64,000 bases of DNA, from assembly GCF_000801105.2 (NCBI RefSeq), contig NC_079515.1:27861407-27925406 (forward strand). The letters are read 5' to 3'. Shown piece by piece: positions 38,999-50,307 of this stretch; position 1 is the stretch's first letter, and each line of letters begins with the position of its first letter. Below the pieces are notes generated by a model. That model was not told the origin of the DNA. It was given only the letters and a program-made list of their open reading frames with translations, and did no database searches. This DNA comes from Raphanus sativus (Eukaryota > Streptophyta > Magnoliopsida > Brassicales > Brassicaceae). The position numbers and the translations under genes were made by a program.

Positions 38999-39861
38999 TA
39001 ATCATACGCCATCACCTTACTGAAAGTCTCAATGATCAATATCTCACTATTGAGAATCCTCTGGACCTTTGGATAGAACTGAAATCCAAATATGATCACC
39101 ATAGTACGGTGCTATTACCAAATGCCCTATATGATTTGAGGGACCTAAAGACCCAAGACTATAAGTCTGTGGATGAATATAACTCGGCTCTATTCATGAT
39201 AGTCTCAAAGTTGAAACTGTGTGGAGAGACTATCACATATGCTGACATGTTAGAGAAGAAATTCTCTACATTCCACAAGCAATGCTTTGCTTCAGCAATA
39301 ATACCGAGAAATGGGTTCCTCCACATATGCAAATTTAATCTCTTGTTTGTTGCTAAGCAAAACAATGAGTTACTCATGAGGAATAGTGAGATGAGGCCTC
39401 CTGGATTTTAAGGCATTGCCTAAGGCACATACGGCCACAGAGCCATATGAAAGAGTCAAACCATGGCCATGCGAAAGGCCATGGAAAGATGACAAGGGTG
39501 TGCGTGGATATCACCCACAGCATTAGTCGAGGCCGAGGCCAAGGTTATCAACCTAGCCGTGGGTATAATTCCGTGGGAATAAGTCCGATTTTAAAAACCC
39601 AGGCCTCGACCAAAATCTGCTTGCCATCAGTGTGGGATGAATAATCATTGGGCCAACCGATGTAAAACTCCCAAACACCTTATTGAACTCTACCAGGAGA
39701 GCATAAAGGGAAAGAACCCTATGGCCCATTGGGTCCATCTAGATGGTGCGAATAATTTCGACCATAAGAATGATGATCAGCTTGAATACGAGACCTCATA
39801 TTGCCTTAATAAAGGCCAATTAGATTTCGAGATCATTTTACTTTGTGTTTGTTCTCTATAG
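38999..39861 (+). pseudogene. Copia Gag remnant with CCHC zinc knuckle
   Basis: An open stretch 39001-39411 gives RHHLTESLNDQYLTIENPLD, then LWIELKSKYDHH, YDLRDLKTQDYKSVDEYNSA and CGETITYADMLEKKFSTFH, typical of the plant Copia Gag (UBN2-type) core. The frame stops after RPPGF. A later frame (about 39612-39861) carries a CCHC knuckle, CHQCGMNNHWANRC (C-X2-C-X4-H-X4-C), then KTPKHLIELYQESIKG. The pieces are in different frames and interrupted, so no full polyprotein can be made. Known role: virus-like particle formation and RNA packaging in the cytoplasm. Confidence 0.85.
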
Positions 39862-42800
39862 TGGACCAAGCCACATTACATTAAGAGACAAAATATATTC
39901 TTCAAGGTCATGGCTAGTCCAACCTCATGATGCTTAAAGGCACACATCTAAAAATCTCTGATGCATTACATTCCCCATAAATTAAAGTGGAATTTATCAA
40001 AGTTTCAAAGACATTCATATGAATGGTCTACATATTGAAACTATGGGCAAAGGAAAGAAAGAATTCCTTATGATTTATGAAAATGCCCAAGGCCAAAGGA
40101 AAGTCCTAGAGACTATGCCTACTATATCTATAGGCCTTCTTTGAGCCAAGATAAATATGATTGTGGGTTAATACCCCAAATCACTTTCCAAAGAGTTCAG
40201 AGAAGCCTTTAACATATGGCACGACATGCTCGGCCATCTAGGCTCTATTATGATGTGTAATATACTCTTGAACTCAACTGGACATTCCTTGAAAGAAAGG
40301 AAAAATGGTCCGACCAAGGCATTGCCTTAAAGGCATTATATTCACCCTATAAGACCCATTGAATTAAAAAGAAAATATGGTTTCCAACAATGGGCAAAAG
40401 AGAATAAGAGTACCTAAATTAAAATCGCCTAAGTGGTCGAGACTACACTCTCTATTGATCTAACGATCAATATGATAATAAGCAAATAGCCAGGGCAATC
40501 ATAATCATGTTTGATTGACCTACGAAAATTATCACTTAGATGGCATTTCCATACTTAGCCATCTGAATTATGATGCAGAGATTTAAAAGGGCACAAAAGC
40601 TATCCCATAAGATCTCACGTTTGTGCAATTTATATCTATGCACAAGGGAATTTATTGTCCCAAGCACTACGAATTAGAGTATGTTCATGAGGGGGAGAGG
40701 TAAAATCCCATGATACATGACCATACTAAAATTCGTGAAACATGGTCCACAACCATATTTCATATTGGTTGAATTTATCATATTATGACAATTACCTATA
40801 AGGTTCAAAATCTAAAAGTCCATATGCTTGGGGATATCATGAGTTATAAAAGATTAACTTGCATCAGGTCATAGATATTATATCAGGCCATATAAGTGAT
40901 AATAAATATTCCCACCTCAGACTAATACGGGTCATGAGTCCAGACATATATCATATTAAGATATTATGAATAAATCCACCACAAATATATGTGCCATCTA
41001 AGATCATATTATCTTAGAATCTCATAAGGAGGATTGGGAATATATATGTTGGATATATATTATGAATATACTTTCTCCATAAGTTTAAAAGAAACCTTGA
41101 GCCAAAATGGGTGATTTAATCATAGGCCAAGGAACAAGGATTACATAGAGTTTATGAAATCCCAAGGATTACATAGAGTTTATGAATCCCAATATCCAAC
41201 ATTTGAAAGGAGAAGTAGTAAGCTGGTAAAGAATGGTATCAACCATCATTGTCTTGGCAAAGATCCTCGGACTAGAAAAAGATTTATAGACGTCTATATG
41301 CTACAATGATAGCAAAATAAAATGCCAGACACATTGACCCGAGAAAGAATGACTATGTCATCCCAGCTTAGCACCACACGGTTTTGATGTCTTAAAGACA
41401 CAACCAAGTTGCTACAGAGTCTAAGATAAGACCAAATATATGTTCCAAAAGGAACCTCGGAAATTAAAGAAAGGTGCAAAAAGAAACCGAGGTCATATAT
41501 TTTCCAGACTAGCCCGGGATGGCTATGGCTGAGGTGCCTACTGATGTGGTTCGGGACGCTGAGCCTCTTGGTACCGAGGGCATAGTCATTGACTATGATG
41601 AGATCTCAATTAATTATTTGATGTCTGGAAATGGAAGGAAACCATATATATATAAATGTGTCGACACAATACATTCATAGAAAAAGCGCGAATATGTAGC
41701 ACATGAATAATGAATCGAGGATCATGAACCCACGCAAGAGTACTCATAATAATGAATTAAGAAAGAAAGAAACGTGGGGTTTCTAAAAGTGACAGATAAA
41801 GGCGTATTGAATTGGCCATGAATATGTAAACGCCATATGATGCCCAGTGAATAAGATAAATCCTGAAAGAAGGATAAAATCGTGAGACAGACCAAGGGAG
41901 GTCTATATAATCCAAAGTGGTGGATAATACTACATATGTCACTACATATAATGTCTGGAAGAAATTCAAAATATGTAGTATGTTATATATGACTCACTAG
42001 ATGATAATAATATTATTGGTACCTAAAAGGTTTACCAAAATATACTGAGCTCAGAATCATAAGATGAGAAAAGAAGTTCTCATGAACAGCATTTTCCTAA
42101 AGCTGTCCATGGACTGAATTAAATTGCTACATGTAAGCAAATAAAAAGGTTCTATAAGAACAATTCAAATCAGTCCATAGAGGAATTTTAAAATCCTTGT
42201 GTTATACTAACCAGCCTAAGATAGGTTAAATGGTTATTCATCAAACCTTAGAAAGGTTATAGACCATCACCACAAATTAGCCAAATTTTGGTAATACTTA
42301 TGGTTGGTCAAAATTCTCAGCATGAACCAACCAAGCTGTGGTATGAATGAATAAGCTATCATAAGATAAGCTATAAGATTGGTCCATGATAAAGCTGTAA
42401 ACCATGGATGTCATTAGACATAAATTTGAGGATCAATTAGATCAATTCTATGTCATGACCGTGTCCGGCCTAGATCAGTCCAATCGTCCATATATATATG
42501 TGTACGAATTGCCGGCACACTAAGACTGCAAAATGTCTTAGATCGATCATAGATAAACTATGGATATAAGGATCATGATCTAACAGACATGACCTATGTA
42601 TAAAGTTGCCTATGGAAAATAATATTATACTCATAAAGCTAAGGCATGTCCATAAGTCCTAAAGAGCTAAGTAGCTCATACTTGATATAATGATGATCCA
42701 TATTATATAAAGGATCTAAAGTATTAGCCAGCCAATATTATGGCAAAGCATATAAAAGTGATTTGGTCAAGGACCATAATCAAAACGACCAGAGTATAAT

Positions 42801-43089
42801 ATAGTACATTTTATCTAAAGTACTAAAGTGGTCGATACCAAAGTGGTACATTTTCTAAAGTACCATCAGGATTCTAAGAGACATGATATGTCTGAACAAT
42901 ACAAGATTGTTCAAGTAAGAATCCATGAACATCTATTCAGCAAGTGATGTTCAAATCAGGGGGAGTAGTATGTGTTGTACTCTTTTTCCTTAACTATGGT
43001 TTTATCCCAATGGGTTTTCCTAGTAAGGTTTTAATGAGGCAACATTAAGCATATTATGAACTCATATGGTTATGGCATCCAAGGTGGAG

Positions 43090-43436
43090 TGTTATAATAT
43101 TCATTGTGTGGATGAACCATAACCAAGTACTTAACCAAGTACTAGACAAGTCCAACAAGTACAAGAGGAAGTGCAAGGAGGTTTACATCCGGTCTACATC
43201 GGTTCATCTACAAACCGGTCCGAGATTAGAAGACTCAGTCAACCTCGTTATCATCACCTTGACCAAGTCTTCATGTATGACATCAATGTAGTCAATGTAA
43301 TCAATGTATAGATTTAATTCCTTGTAAAGCATTTGTAAACCCTTGTACAAACCACTATATAATGTGGTGTTGGCTAATGAGAAAACACACAACATTTCTC
43401 ACAAATCACTCTCCACATTCTCTTTAGTTTATAACA
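43090..43436 (+). repeat. 3' LTR of the Copia-type element
   Basis: Same 347 bp as 36459-36805; no difference found by eye. Confidence 0.9.
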
Positions 43437-43541
43437 TTATCATTATTATTATTATATTGTCATCTTGCGATTTGATAGTCTCTTAATATGTATCCCTTTC
43501 ACGGTCACTGGTTATCATCATCTTCCTTCTTTCCCCCCTCT

Positions 43542-43617
43542 AACTTGGTCGTATAATAAGATCTGGATGGAGTCGTTTTGAAAGCTCGCTTACAAAAAAA
43601 AAAAAAAAAACTTGGTC
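43542..43617 (+). mobile_element. Truncated SINE/LINE tail with target duplication
   Basis: AACTTGGTC (43542-43550, 43609-43617) flanks about 58 bp: GTATAATAAGATCTGGATGG..., ending GCTCGCTTAC plus a long A run. A link in size between the micro-footprints and the larger SINE insertions. Confidence 0.6.
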
Positions 43618-43705
43618 AAAAGTCACAAGAGCTTAAAAGAAAGAGAAACCAAAATAAGAATTCTCACAAATATATAGGTCTGCAATAAAATTTAAAAGAA
43701 AATGA

Positions 43706-43722
43706 GGGGGGGGGGGGGGGGG
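43706..43722. repeat. Poly(G) tract (17 G)
   Basis: An uninterrupted G homopolymer about 450 bp upstream of the MIR166 hairpin. Length could be affected by sequencing error. Confidence 0.8.
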
Positions 43723-44149
43723 TCTGTCGACTATGTTTTTGCTATAACAAGTGAAATACCATGGTAAAATGAGAAATCCATTGACATGTCTCAAAAAGTT
43801 AATCCAAATGTTTACGTTGAAATCTTGAAACTTGAAATAATTGTTTTACACTGTTGACCAAGTAAGAAAAAGAAAAACTTGTATATACACGAATAAATAG
43901 CTGTGGGACACATCCAGCCAGAACCCATGTTTATTTTGTCTTGTATAGTTCTCTCTCCACTACTTCCTCTCATGAGTCCTTCTCTTCATAAAACCCTCTT
44001 ATTTACTCATCCTTCTTATCATTCTCGTCGTACTCATCATCTCCGCATTCATTTCTCTCTTCCTTGATCCCAGCCGGATCTGATGGGGGGAGGGGGGCGG
44101 GACAACAAAAACAGAAACAGAAAAGTCTGGTTATAAAAAAGAAAAGGAT

Positions 44150-44312
44150 TTTTAGAGGGATTTATCTTTTGAGGGGACTGTTGTCTGGCTCGAGGACTCT
44201 TATTCTAACTCAATCTAATTTTATAAAATCGGCTTGATCTGATGATTGATAAGGGTTTTAATGTCTTCGGACCAGGCTTCATTCCCCCCAATTATTACTT
44301 CCTCTCAATCCT
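44150..44312 (+). ncRNA. MIR166B: miR166 precursor, MIR166B orthologue
   Basis: The mature miR166 is encoded at 44267-44287 (21 nt; begins TCGGACCAGGCTTCATTCC) on the 3' arm. The 5' arm has the star strand at 44175-44195 (begins GGACTGTTGTCTGGCTCG). The two pair with the few mismatches and wobbles usual for miR166 and leave 2-nt 3' overhangs. The loop segment (CTTATTCTAACTCAATCT ... TGATGATTGATAAGGG) matches Arabidopsis MIR166b better than other members as I recall them. Position between ATHB-12 and SAUR genes also fits MIR166B (At3g61897). Role: miR166 guides cleavage of class III HD-Zip mRNAs (PHB, PHV, REV, CNA, ATHB-8), setting leaf polarity, meristem and vascular patterning. Transcript ends and promoter not defined. 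Confidence 0.95.
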
Positions 44313-45489
44313 AATTAACCAAGAAGTCTCTTTATTTTTCCCTTTCTTTGTCATTTTCGGAGCTAGGGTTTCCGTCTCTGAATCTATTTCAATGTGAAAA
44401 TTTTGATCTTAAATTATTTTTGTATAATTAATTTATGGGGTAATTTCTGGTACGTCATCTGGGTTTCAATTGTGTTTGTTTGTTTCTTCTTTAATACAGT
44501 AGATTGGTGTAATGATGAAGGAAACTGATTCATGTGAGAAACAGAAAAGTCTATCATCATTACTAACTTTTTCTCGTTTTTCTGTTCTAGCTATGATTTT
44601 GTAATGATAAGTTTTGTTGTTTGTTTATTGTATGATGATGTCAGTACGAATTATAGTAGCATTAAAAGAGTAGATCTATTGATGGTCATAATCAATGATG
44701 AGGAATCAGTTTCAGTTTCAGATCCGTCTGTTTACAAGAAACTAAACAGATCTACTAGATCTGAATCTTCAAACAACTACGACTGTATATACATATACAC
44801 ATTTACTAGTCTAGGGTTTCTTCATTCCAACTCTCAAAATAAATAATTATACTACAACTCCAACATAATTTGTCTTATTCCTTTTGTGACTGATATGCAT
44901 TATTTCTACTCACTTTCTTATACTTTTCCTTCTGCAGTACTTCAAGCATATGGAGGATCAAGGAACTCGATTTTCTTTTTCTCATTTTGAATATTTCTAA
45001 TGTCGCAATATTGAGAATGTCATTTTTTACTAACAGCTGTTTTGAATGCTACTCTTTTCTTTCTATAAGTTGAACTAAATAATCTTTTTCAGTTGTTACT
45101 AGTTCACCTAATCGTTATTACGTCACCTATTATTACACTATACTTGTTATATTAGTTAACTTTTGTTGACTTTAATAGACTTCAAAAACAGTAGATATAT
45201 TTAGTAGTACTATTGCTTTTTTTTGTTACAAATGATAAAGAATCGTAGTCAATACATTGAGGTATATAAACCAGTTACCGTCAATCAATATAATCAACAT
45301 CTTTGTTAAGAAAGTTATCTTCTGATGCACGTTGGGTTTAGATATATTGTGGAAATGAAAGTAAAACACTTCTTGGTTTTCATAACCCCTGTGAAAAAGG
45401 TGAAATTACAAAGCGAAAGGCATAAAGTGTGGAACGAAGGAATGTTTTTATTTTTTACATTCGCTGGATCAGAGCAGGAATAAGTGAGA
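44313..45489. other. Region downstream of the MIR166 hairpin
   Basis: Likely holds the rest of the primary transcript. The 80-codon frame at 44604-44846 has no recognisable motif and is not called. No other gene seen. Confidence 0.4.
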
Positions 45490-45884
45490 TCCCCTATACT
45501 ATATTTGAGAAGTGATTTTGCCACATGTCTTCTCTACAATCATTCTCACAAAAATAATATGACATGACTACTATAATTGATGACATGTTTTATAGATTAA
45601 TATGACATGGATAATTATATTTAATGTTAATTTATATTTTTGGTAAACTTTTTAAAATATATTAATAACTCATATATTACATTTATTTTCGATTTATATT
45701 TTTGGAAATTTTTAAAATATGGTAATAACTCATAAATGATCATTAAAATAAATATATTCAATAAAAATTAAATCATAAAATCAAATTAAATCATAAAATC
45801 ATAAAATCATTAGTTTCTTATATATATCTACAGATTTTATAAATATTTTTTAATTTTAATTTTTGACAAATATGAAATTTTACA
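45490..45884 (+). mobile_element. Truncated Helitron 5' part
   Basis: Starts TCCCCTATACTATATTTGAG after an A and follows the family for about 390 bp without a 3' end, then meets a second, complete copy starting at 45885. Confidence 0.65.
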
Positions 45885-46593
45885 TCTCCTAGACTACATT
45901 TGAGAAGTGATTTTGCCACATTTCTTATCTACAATCATTTTCACAAAATAATATGACATGGCTACCAAAATTGATGACATATCTTATAGATTAATATGAT
46001 ATGAACAATTATATTTAATGTTAATTTATATTTTTGATAAACTTTTAAAATATGGTAATAACTCATATATTAAATTTATTGTCGATTTTTTATTTTTAGA
46101 CTTTTTTAAAATATGGCAATAACTCATAAATCATCATTAAAATAAATATATTCAATTATGGCATTTCAAATTTCAAAATATCATTTAAACTAAAAATATT
46201 TCAAAAATATATACATATTTTAGAAAATTATAAAAATTAAATCGTAAAATCATTAGTTTCTTATATATATCTACAGATTTTATAAATATTGTTTAATTTT
46301 AATTTTTGACAATTATGCAATTTTACATATTTATTTAATATATTTAATTAAAATAAATAGATATAAAAATCTACCTAAGATTATAATTTTAAATTTTTTT
46401 TTGCACATTCTTAAATATAATTCAAAATAAATAAAATTGTTTTATCTTAATTTTAATGTTCAGTTAAATCAAATTTATATTAAAATATTGATAAGAAAAA
46501 AAATTTATAATAAAAATTAAATATAATTTATATTTATGTGTTAAAAAATATTTTAAATTTTTTTTACTGCACATGGTGCAGGAAAACACCTAG
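45885..46593 (+). mobile_element. Non-autonomous Helitron (709 bp)
   Basis: Starts TCTCCTAGACTACATTTGAG and ends with a perfect hairpin CTGCAC-ATG-GTGCAG (46567-46581), then GAAAACACCTAG before T. Same family as 1879-2635. It follows directly on the truncated copy. Confidence 0.8.
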
Positions 46594-46831
46594 TATACTT
46601 AAAATAAACAGATAAATGTTAGAAATAAACACCAATCTAGAAGAAATTGTGTGGAAGATTACAATGTAAAAAGTAGAATTTGATTTTTGTCTTCCAAAAG
46701 TTTATCTTTTCACTAGTGATTACACAAATCACAAGTCTTTTACATTTTGTCTTTTTGACTTTGTTTTCATTTTACAAGTTGCTAACTTTCTATGTGCTTT
46801 ATGAACGAAGACTTTGACTTTAATCTTCTTA

Positions 46832-48253
46832 GAGCATCCACAACCATGGACTTGTTAGATGAGTCCTTAAGATTATTAAAGTAATTTTTTTATTTTTGAG
46901 TAGCTAAGGACTCTAATGTGTGCAATGGTATTCCTTAATTAGGAGTTTTCCATAACAAACTTGTTTTCTCTTTATCAAAACGAACAAAGAGTATATACAT
47001 GTTCCAAGCATATTATGCACTCTCTAAAAGCTAAAAGAAGTAATATCAAATCTCTAATACTAAATTCCCGAGACATTTAATCAAAGGTTTTAACTCTCAC
47101 CTCTGTTTGTTCATCTCACTCCAGCCGCCTTCAGATTGTGCTTCTAGTTCTGCAATTCTCTGTAATGACGCTTGCTCTATGCACACACGGCGTTTGCGTT
47201 CCTCGTCGAGCAAAACATCTTGTACCTTAGTTCAGCCATTTCTTGAGTAAGGTCTTATGCTTCTTCCTTCGCCTTCGGTTTCTCCTGCACATACCAAAAC
47301 TAGCTAAGATTAACCCTATTGACCAAAACATAGCAAATAGAAATCCTTTTAGTTTTTCAAACGTACTTTCAGCTTCTTCACAAGATCTTCCTGCAGCTGT
47401 ATCTGTTTCTCCATATCCTCCATTTTATCAATCAAAGTTATATTCCAGGGAAGTTCTAGTTTCTTGATGATTGCATCAAAACATTCGCTGTCAGACACAA
47501 CACCAACCAACACTTGTTGATTACAAAGACAAACTCAGAACCAAACATTAAACCAACTTCATTCAGCCCCAACAAATCCGGTCTCCACAACCGGCTAAAA
47601 TGGTCGGTGATGACCAGTGGGCAGAACGTTTTTTTGATAAGACCCGGAATTGCCCGAGACCCATACCTAACTGAAAACTACTCTAAGCCAACACAAAGTC
47701 TTCTGTTCAAACTAAACACACGCATGCACACATGGCTCAGCTCAGCGAAGAAGCCCTCTGCGTTTAGAGGTTGTTGTTCGTCTTTAATACTATTTTCAGA
47801 GGAGGCGATTATCTCTCTCAGCTCTTCGTTCTGCTTCTCAAAGGGCTCGGCCTTCTCTTGCGCCTTTCGAGACTGAAACTGAAGCTCATCGATTATTCAT
47901 TTCAAGTGATCTTTCTCTTGGATGCTTTGAGACGAGAATAACAAATAACCTAATCTTATCCTTAAATCTACAACACAAGAGTCGATTTACCTTGGAAGAT
48001 CGTGGCTTGGAAGATCGCAGAAGAAGATGGATTGAAATCGCTTCCGTCGAGAATGAATTTTTTTTTTTTGCAAAACGAAACCCAATAGTCACCGAGCCAA
48101 TCTCCCACCGCCACGTACACTAAGGATCAGGTCCTTCCAGACCTTATTTACGGACTGGTCCTTAACTATGTTAGTTTTAATATTAATATTTTAATCACTT
48201 AAACCTAAAGATAGCCGCTAAGGATTCGTGACGTTACTCTGTTGCGGGTGGTC
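46832..48253. mobile_element. Harbinger-like element carrying gene fragments
   Basis: The left end GAGCATCCACAACCATGG and the reversed right end TAAGACCACCCGCAACAGAG are weakly matching inverted repeats, both flanked by TTA (46829-46831, 48254-48256). Sub-terminal copies of AAGGACTC/GGTCCTTA motifs occur at both sides. The middle (47100-48115) is richer in G+C and carries minus-strand coding-like DNA. The ends are diverged, so superfamily and limits are provisional. Confidence 0.45.
47100..48010 (-). pseudogene. Captured coiled-coil gene fragments, source unknown
   Basis: Minus-strand pieces read FQSRKAQEKAEPFEKQNEEL (about 47885-47826), KKLELPWNITLIDKMEDMEK and QIQLQEDLVKKLKV (about 47475-47370), and LLDEERKRRVCIEQASLQRI AELEAQ (about 47220-47130): charged, heptad-like helices split by intron-like gaps, stops and frame changes. 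The source gene is not recognised. Lying inside the inverted-repeat element, it looks like transduplicated exon sequence. Confidence 0.45.
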
Positions 48254-49100
48254 TTATAACCATGTTTTCAGTGTCTGTCTGTCTTTCTAGCTACCTCTAT
48301 AGGATTTGATGTCAAATTTAAACCGGTGTCCCTTTGTGTCTTTACATTTATGTTCTTTTTTACACCATGGTGAATTGTTATTTTTATTTTTTTCCCAATG
48401 GTTATTGATTATCTGTGGCGCATTATTATGCAACCTTTTAATACTTTTGAGAAAATACATCCTCGATAACACTTAACTGTTGTCAACTATTTTTTTTATT
48501 TTCTGATTAATTTGGTGCTGAAGTTTTTGATATGTATAATGTATTTCATGATTCTTAGTGTTCCGTTTTCTCTTATCAAGACATATCTGGTTAAAGATTT
48601 TATGGATGTTATAAACAAGATTTTGAAACATTGGTAACTGGAACTTTATATTTGGACTCTTGTAGTGAAGGAAAAGGCCCAATTCTACTGGCAATTTTCT
48701 TTCATCTTTTGTTTCTTTCCAACTTTGGACCAAAAGGCCTAATTAGGCCCATTCAGTGGGCCTCAATAAGTTTATGAAATATGGTTAGCATGTACTAGGA
48801 AACGAGAAACAAATTGAATCTAACAAATAGAAAACTAAAATCCTCTTTAAAAAATTTCGGAATAGCATATATGTTTCCCTTTACAAAAAGTCTCACTTCT
48901 GAACCTTCTATTGTTTTATCCCAGTCAGCAAAGCTCATTAAATCCAATTTTTCTTATCTCCTCCACAATAAAAATGGGCCACTTTATTAAGTGTCATAAA
49001 CTCTCTCCCTTCCACTTGAGAACCCTTGGCCTCTCTCGAACCGTTTTCCAAGCCAATTTTTTTTCCTCAGTTTTCTTTTCTCTTCATCGTTTTAAAAATT
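48254..49100. other. Upstream region of the SAUR gene
   Basis: No gene recognised. The last 200 bp before 49101 are pyrimidine-rich and likely include the promoter and 5' UTR; no clear auxin-response TGTCTC box was seen close to the start. Confidence 0.35.
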
Positions 49101-49460
49101 ATGGGTTCCCGAGTGAAAAACCTCAAGAGCTTCCATTCAAATGGTTTTAAGAACAACAGAAAACAAGGGATCAGAGATGTTCCAAAGGGCTGTTTAGCAA
49201 TCAAAGTGGGATCAAGTGAAGAGGAGAAACAAAGATTTGTTGTTCCTGTTTTCTATTTTAACCATCCATTGTTCATGCAACTCCTAAAGGAAGCAGAAGA
49301 AGAGTATGGATTCGAGCAGAAAGGTAACATCACGATCCCTTGCCACGTGGAGGTTTTCCGGCATGTTAAAGACAAGATCCATAGAGAGATATCGGTTAAT
49401 TATCATGGTAATCATCATGATAATAGCCATAACCATCTTGTTGGATGTTTTAGAGCTTAA
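49101..49460 (+). CDS. SAUR33: SAUR family auxin-responsive protein
   Basis: A single exon of 119 codons, as usual for SAUR genes. The ATG at 49101 was chosen because it opens directly on MGSRVKNLKSFH and the upstream in-frame extension has no ATG. The SAUR domain spans about residues 26-92: DVPKGCLAIKVG, RFVVPVFYFNHPLFMQLLKE, AEEEYGFEQKGNITIPC and VEVFRHV. The tail is His/Asn-rich (YHGNHHDNSHNH) and ends VGCFRA. Known role: SAUR proteins are small, short-lived, auxin-induced; many promote cell expansion by inhibiting PP2C.D phosphatases and so activating plasma-membrane H+-ATPases. Family membership is secure. The symbol rests on position between MIR166B and NST2 (At3g61900 in Arabidopsis) and recalled similarity. 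Confidence 0.93.
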   Translation: MGSRVKNLKSFHSNGFKNNRKQGIRDVPKGCLAIKVGSSEEEKQRFVVPVFYFNHPLFMQLLKEAEEEYGFEQKGNITIPCHVEVFRHVKDKIHREISVNYHGNHHDNSHNHLVGCFRA

Positions 49461-50307
49461 TGATGTGATGGTATAATATGAGCATGAATATAAAGATGAT
49501 ACAAGCAAGCACTAGCGGTACAAAAAGATATTGTCTTTGCTTTTAATATTTCAGCTTTTGTTCCTTTTTAATTTTGATTTATTTTAGTTGTTTGATATTC
49601 TTGTGGAGTTGTGGAGCCAAACACGGCCTAACCCACAAGATTAATAGTAGAAGTGCATGTTGTTGGTAAAAAACGTGAGATTATGAATGTTATTTGTTCG
49701 ATTTATAGTTCTTATATGTTCTATATGTTTATGAACGATTTGAAGTCACTAAAAAACGAGTCATGTGTCCGAGTCTTTGAGTTGTTTGCGAGTCCGAGTC
49801 TTAAGGCCACTAGTTAAATTTGTTGTTACAGTCATTAAGATCTCCTATCTTTTAGAAAATCGTTTTTCAAGTTCTAGGACGTTTGTTAGACATAAACTCC
49901 CTTTAAAGTCAAGTCTGTATGCTCTCACGAGCTTTCTTTCAGTTAAGCTAATAAACGTACTATTCAGAATATTTTTTTTGAAAAGAACTATTCAGAATAT
50001 TGGTGTCTCGGTTCTAGATACAACACGATTATCGCGACGGTAAATATGATTGTAGGAGGCGATGACGAATAAGTTTTGGCAATTTGCGTTTAATATTTTG
50101 TTAGGAGACGTACAAGTTTGAAAAGTGGAAAAGGGATAATCACTAATAAATCAAATTGTTTCCACTTGTTAGGAAAAATCACTAATAAATAAATTGTTTC
50201 CACTTCTTTTGCTTAAATAAATTGTTTCCACTTGTTAGGAAAAATCAAAGATTCAGTTTATCAATTTTACAACTGTTCATTTTAGCAAAAGAAAGTAATA
50301 GTAATAA
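49461..50307. other. Downstream region of the SAUR gene
   Basis: No gene recognised. Contains footprint 49959-50001 and a cluster of short direct repeats of AAATTGTTTCCACTTGTTAG (50150-50245), one copy carrying a CTTTTGCTT insertion. Confidence 0.4.
49959..50001 (-). mobile_element. Poly(A) micro-insertion footprint 12 (minus)
   Basis: A perfect 15-bp repeat ACTATTCAGAATATT (49959-49973, 49987-50001) flanks 13 bp; on the minus strand TTCTTTTC plus A5. Confidence 0.6.

Larger units (their letters stand above)
36459..43436 (+). mobile_element. Copia-type LTR retrotransposon, complete but coding-defective
   Basis: The left LTR 36459-36805 and right LTR 43090-43436 (347 bp each, TGTTATAATATTC ... 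TTTATAACA) look identical by eye, with a 5-bp target duplication TTATC (36454-36458, 43437-43441). Orientation comes from the Gag frame. Just inside the left LTR is CGTTATCAGCACGA, a primer-binding-site-like motif; a polypurine AGGGGGAG lies near 42960 and AAGGTGGAG abuts the right LTR. The interior holds a recognisable Gag remnant (38999-39861) but further pol-like sequence is fragmented by stops. Identical LTRs imply recent insertion, so mobilisation by enzymes from another copy is likely. Confidence 0.9.

Noticed and set aside
43971..44060. A short membrane peptide upstream of MIR166
   Set aside because: One frame gives a hydrophobic stretch, but there is no conserved start, and the region is the probable MIR166 promoter or leader.
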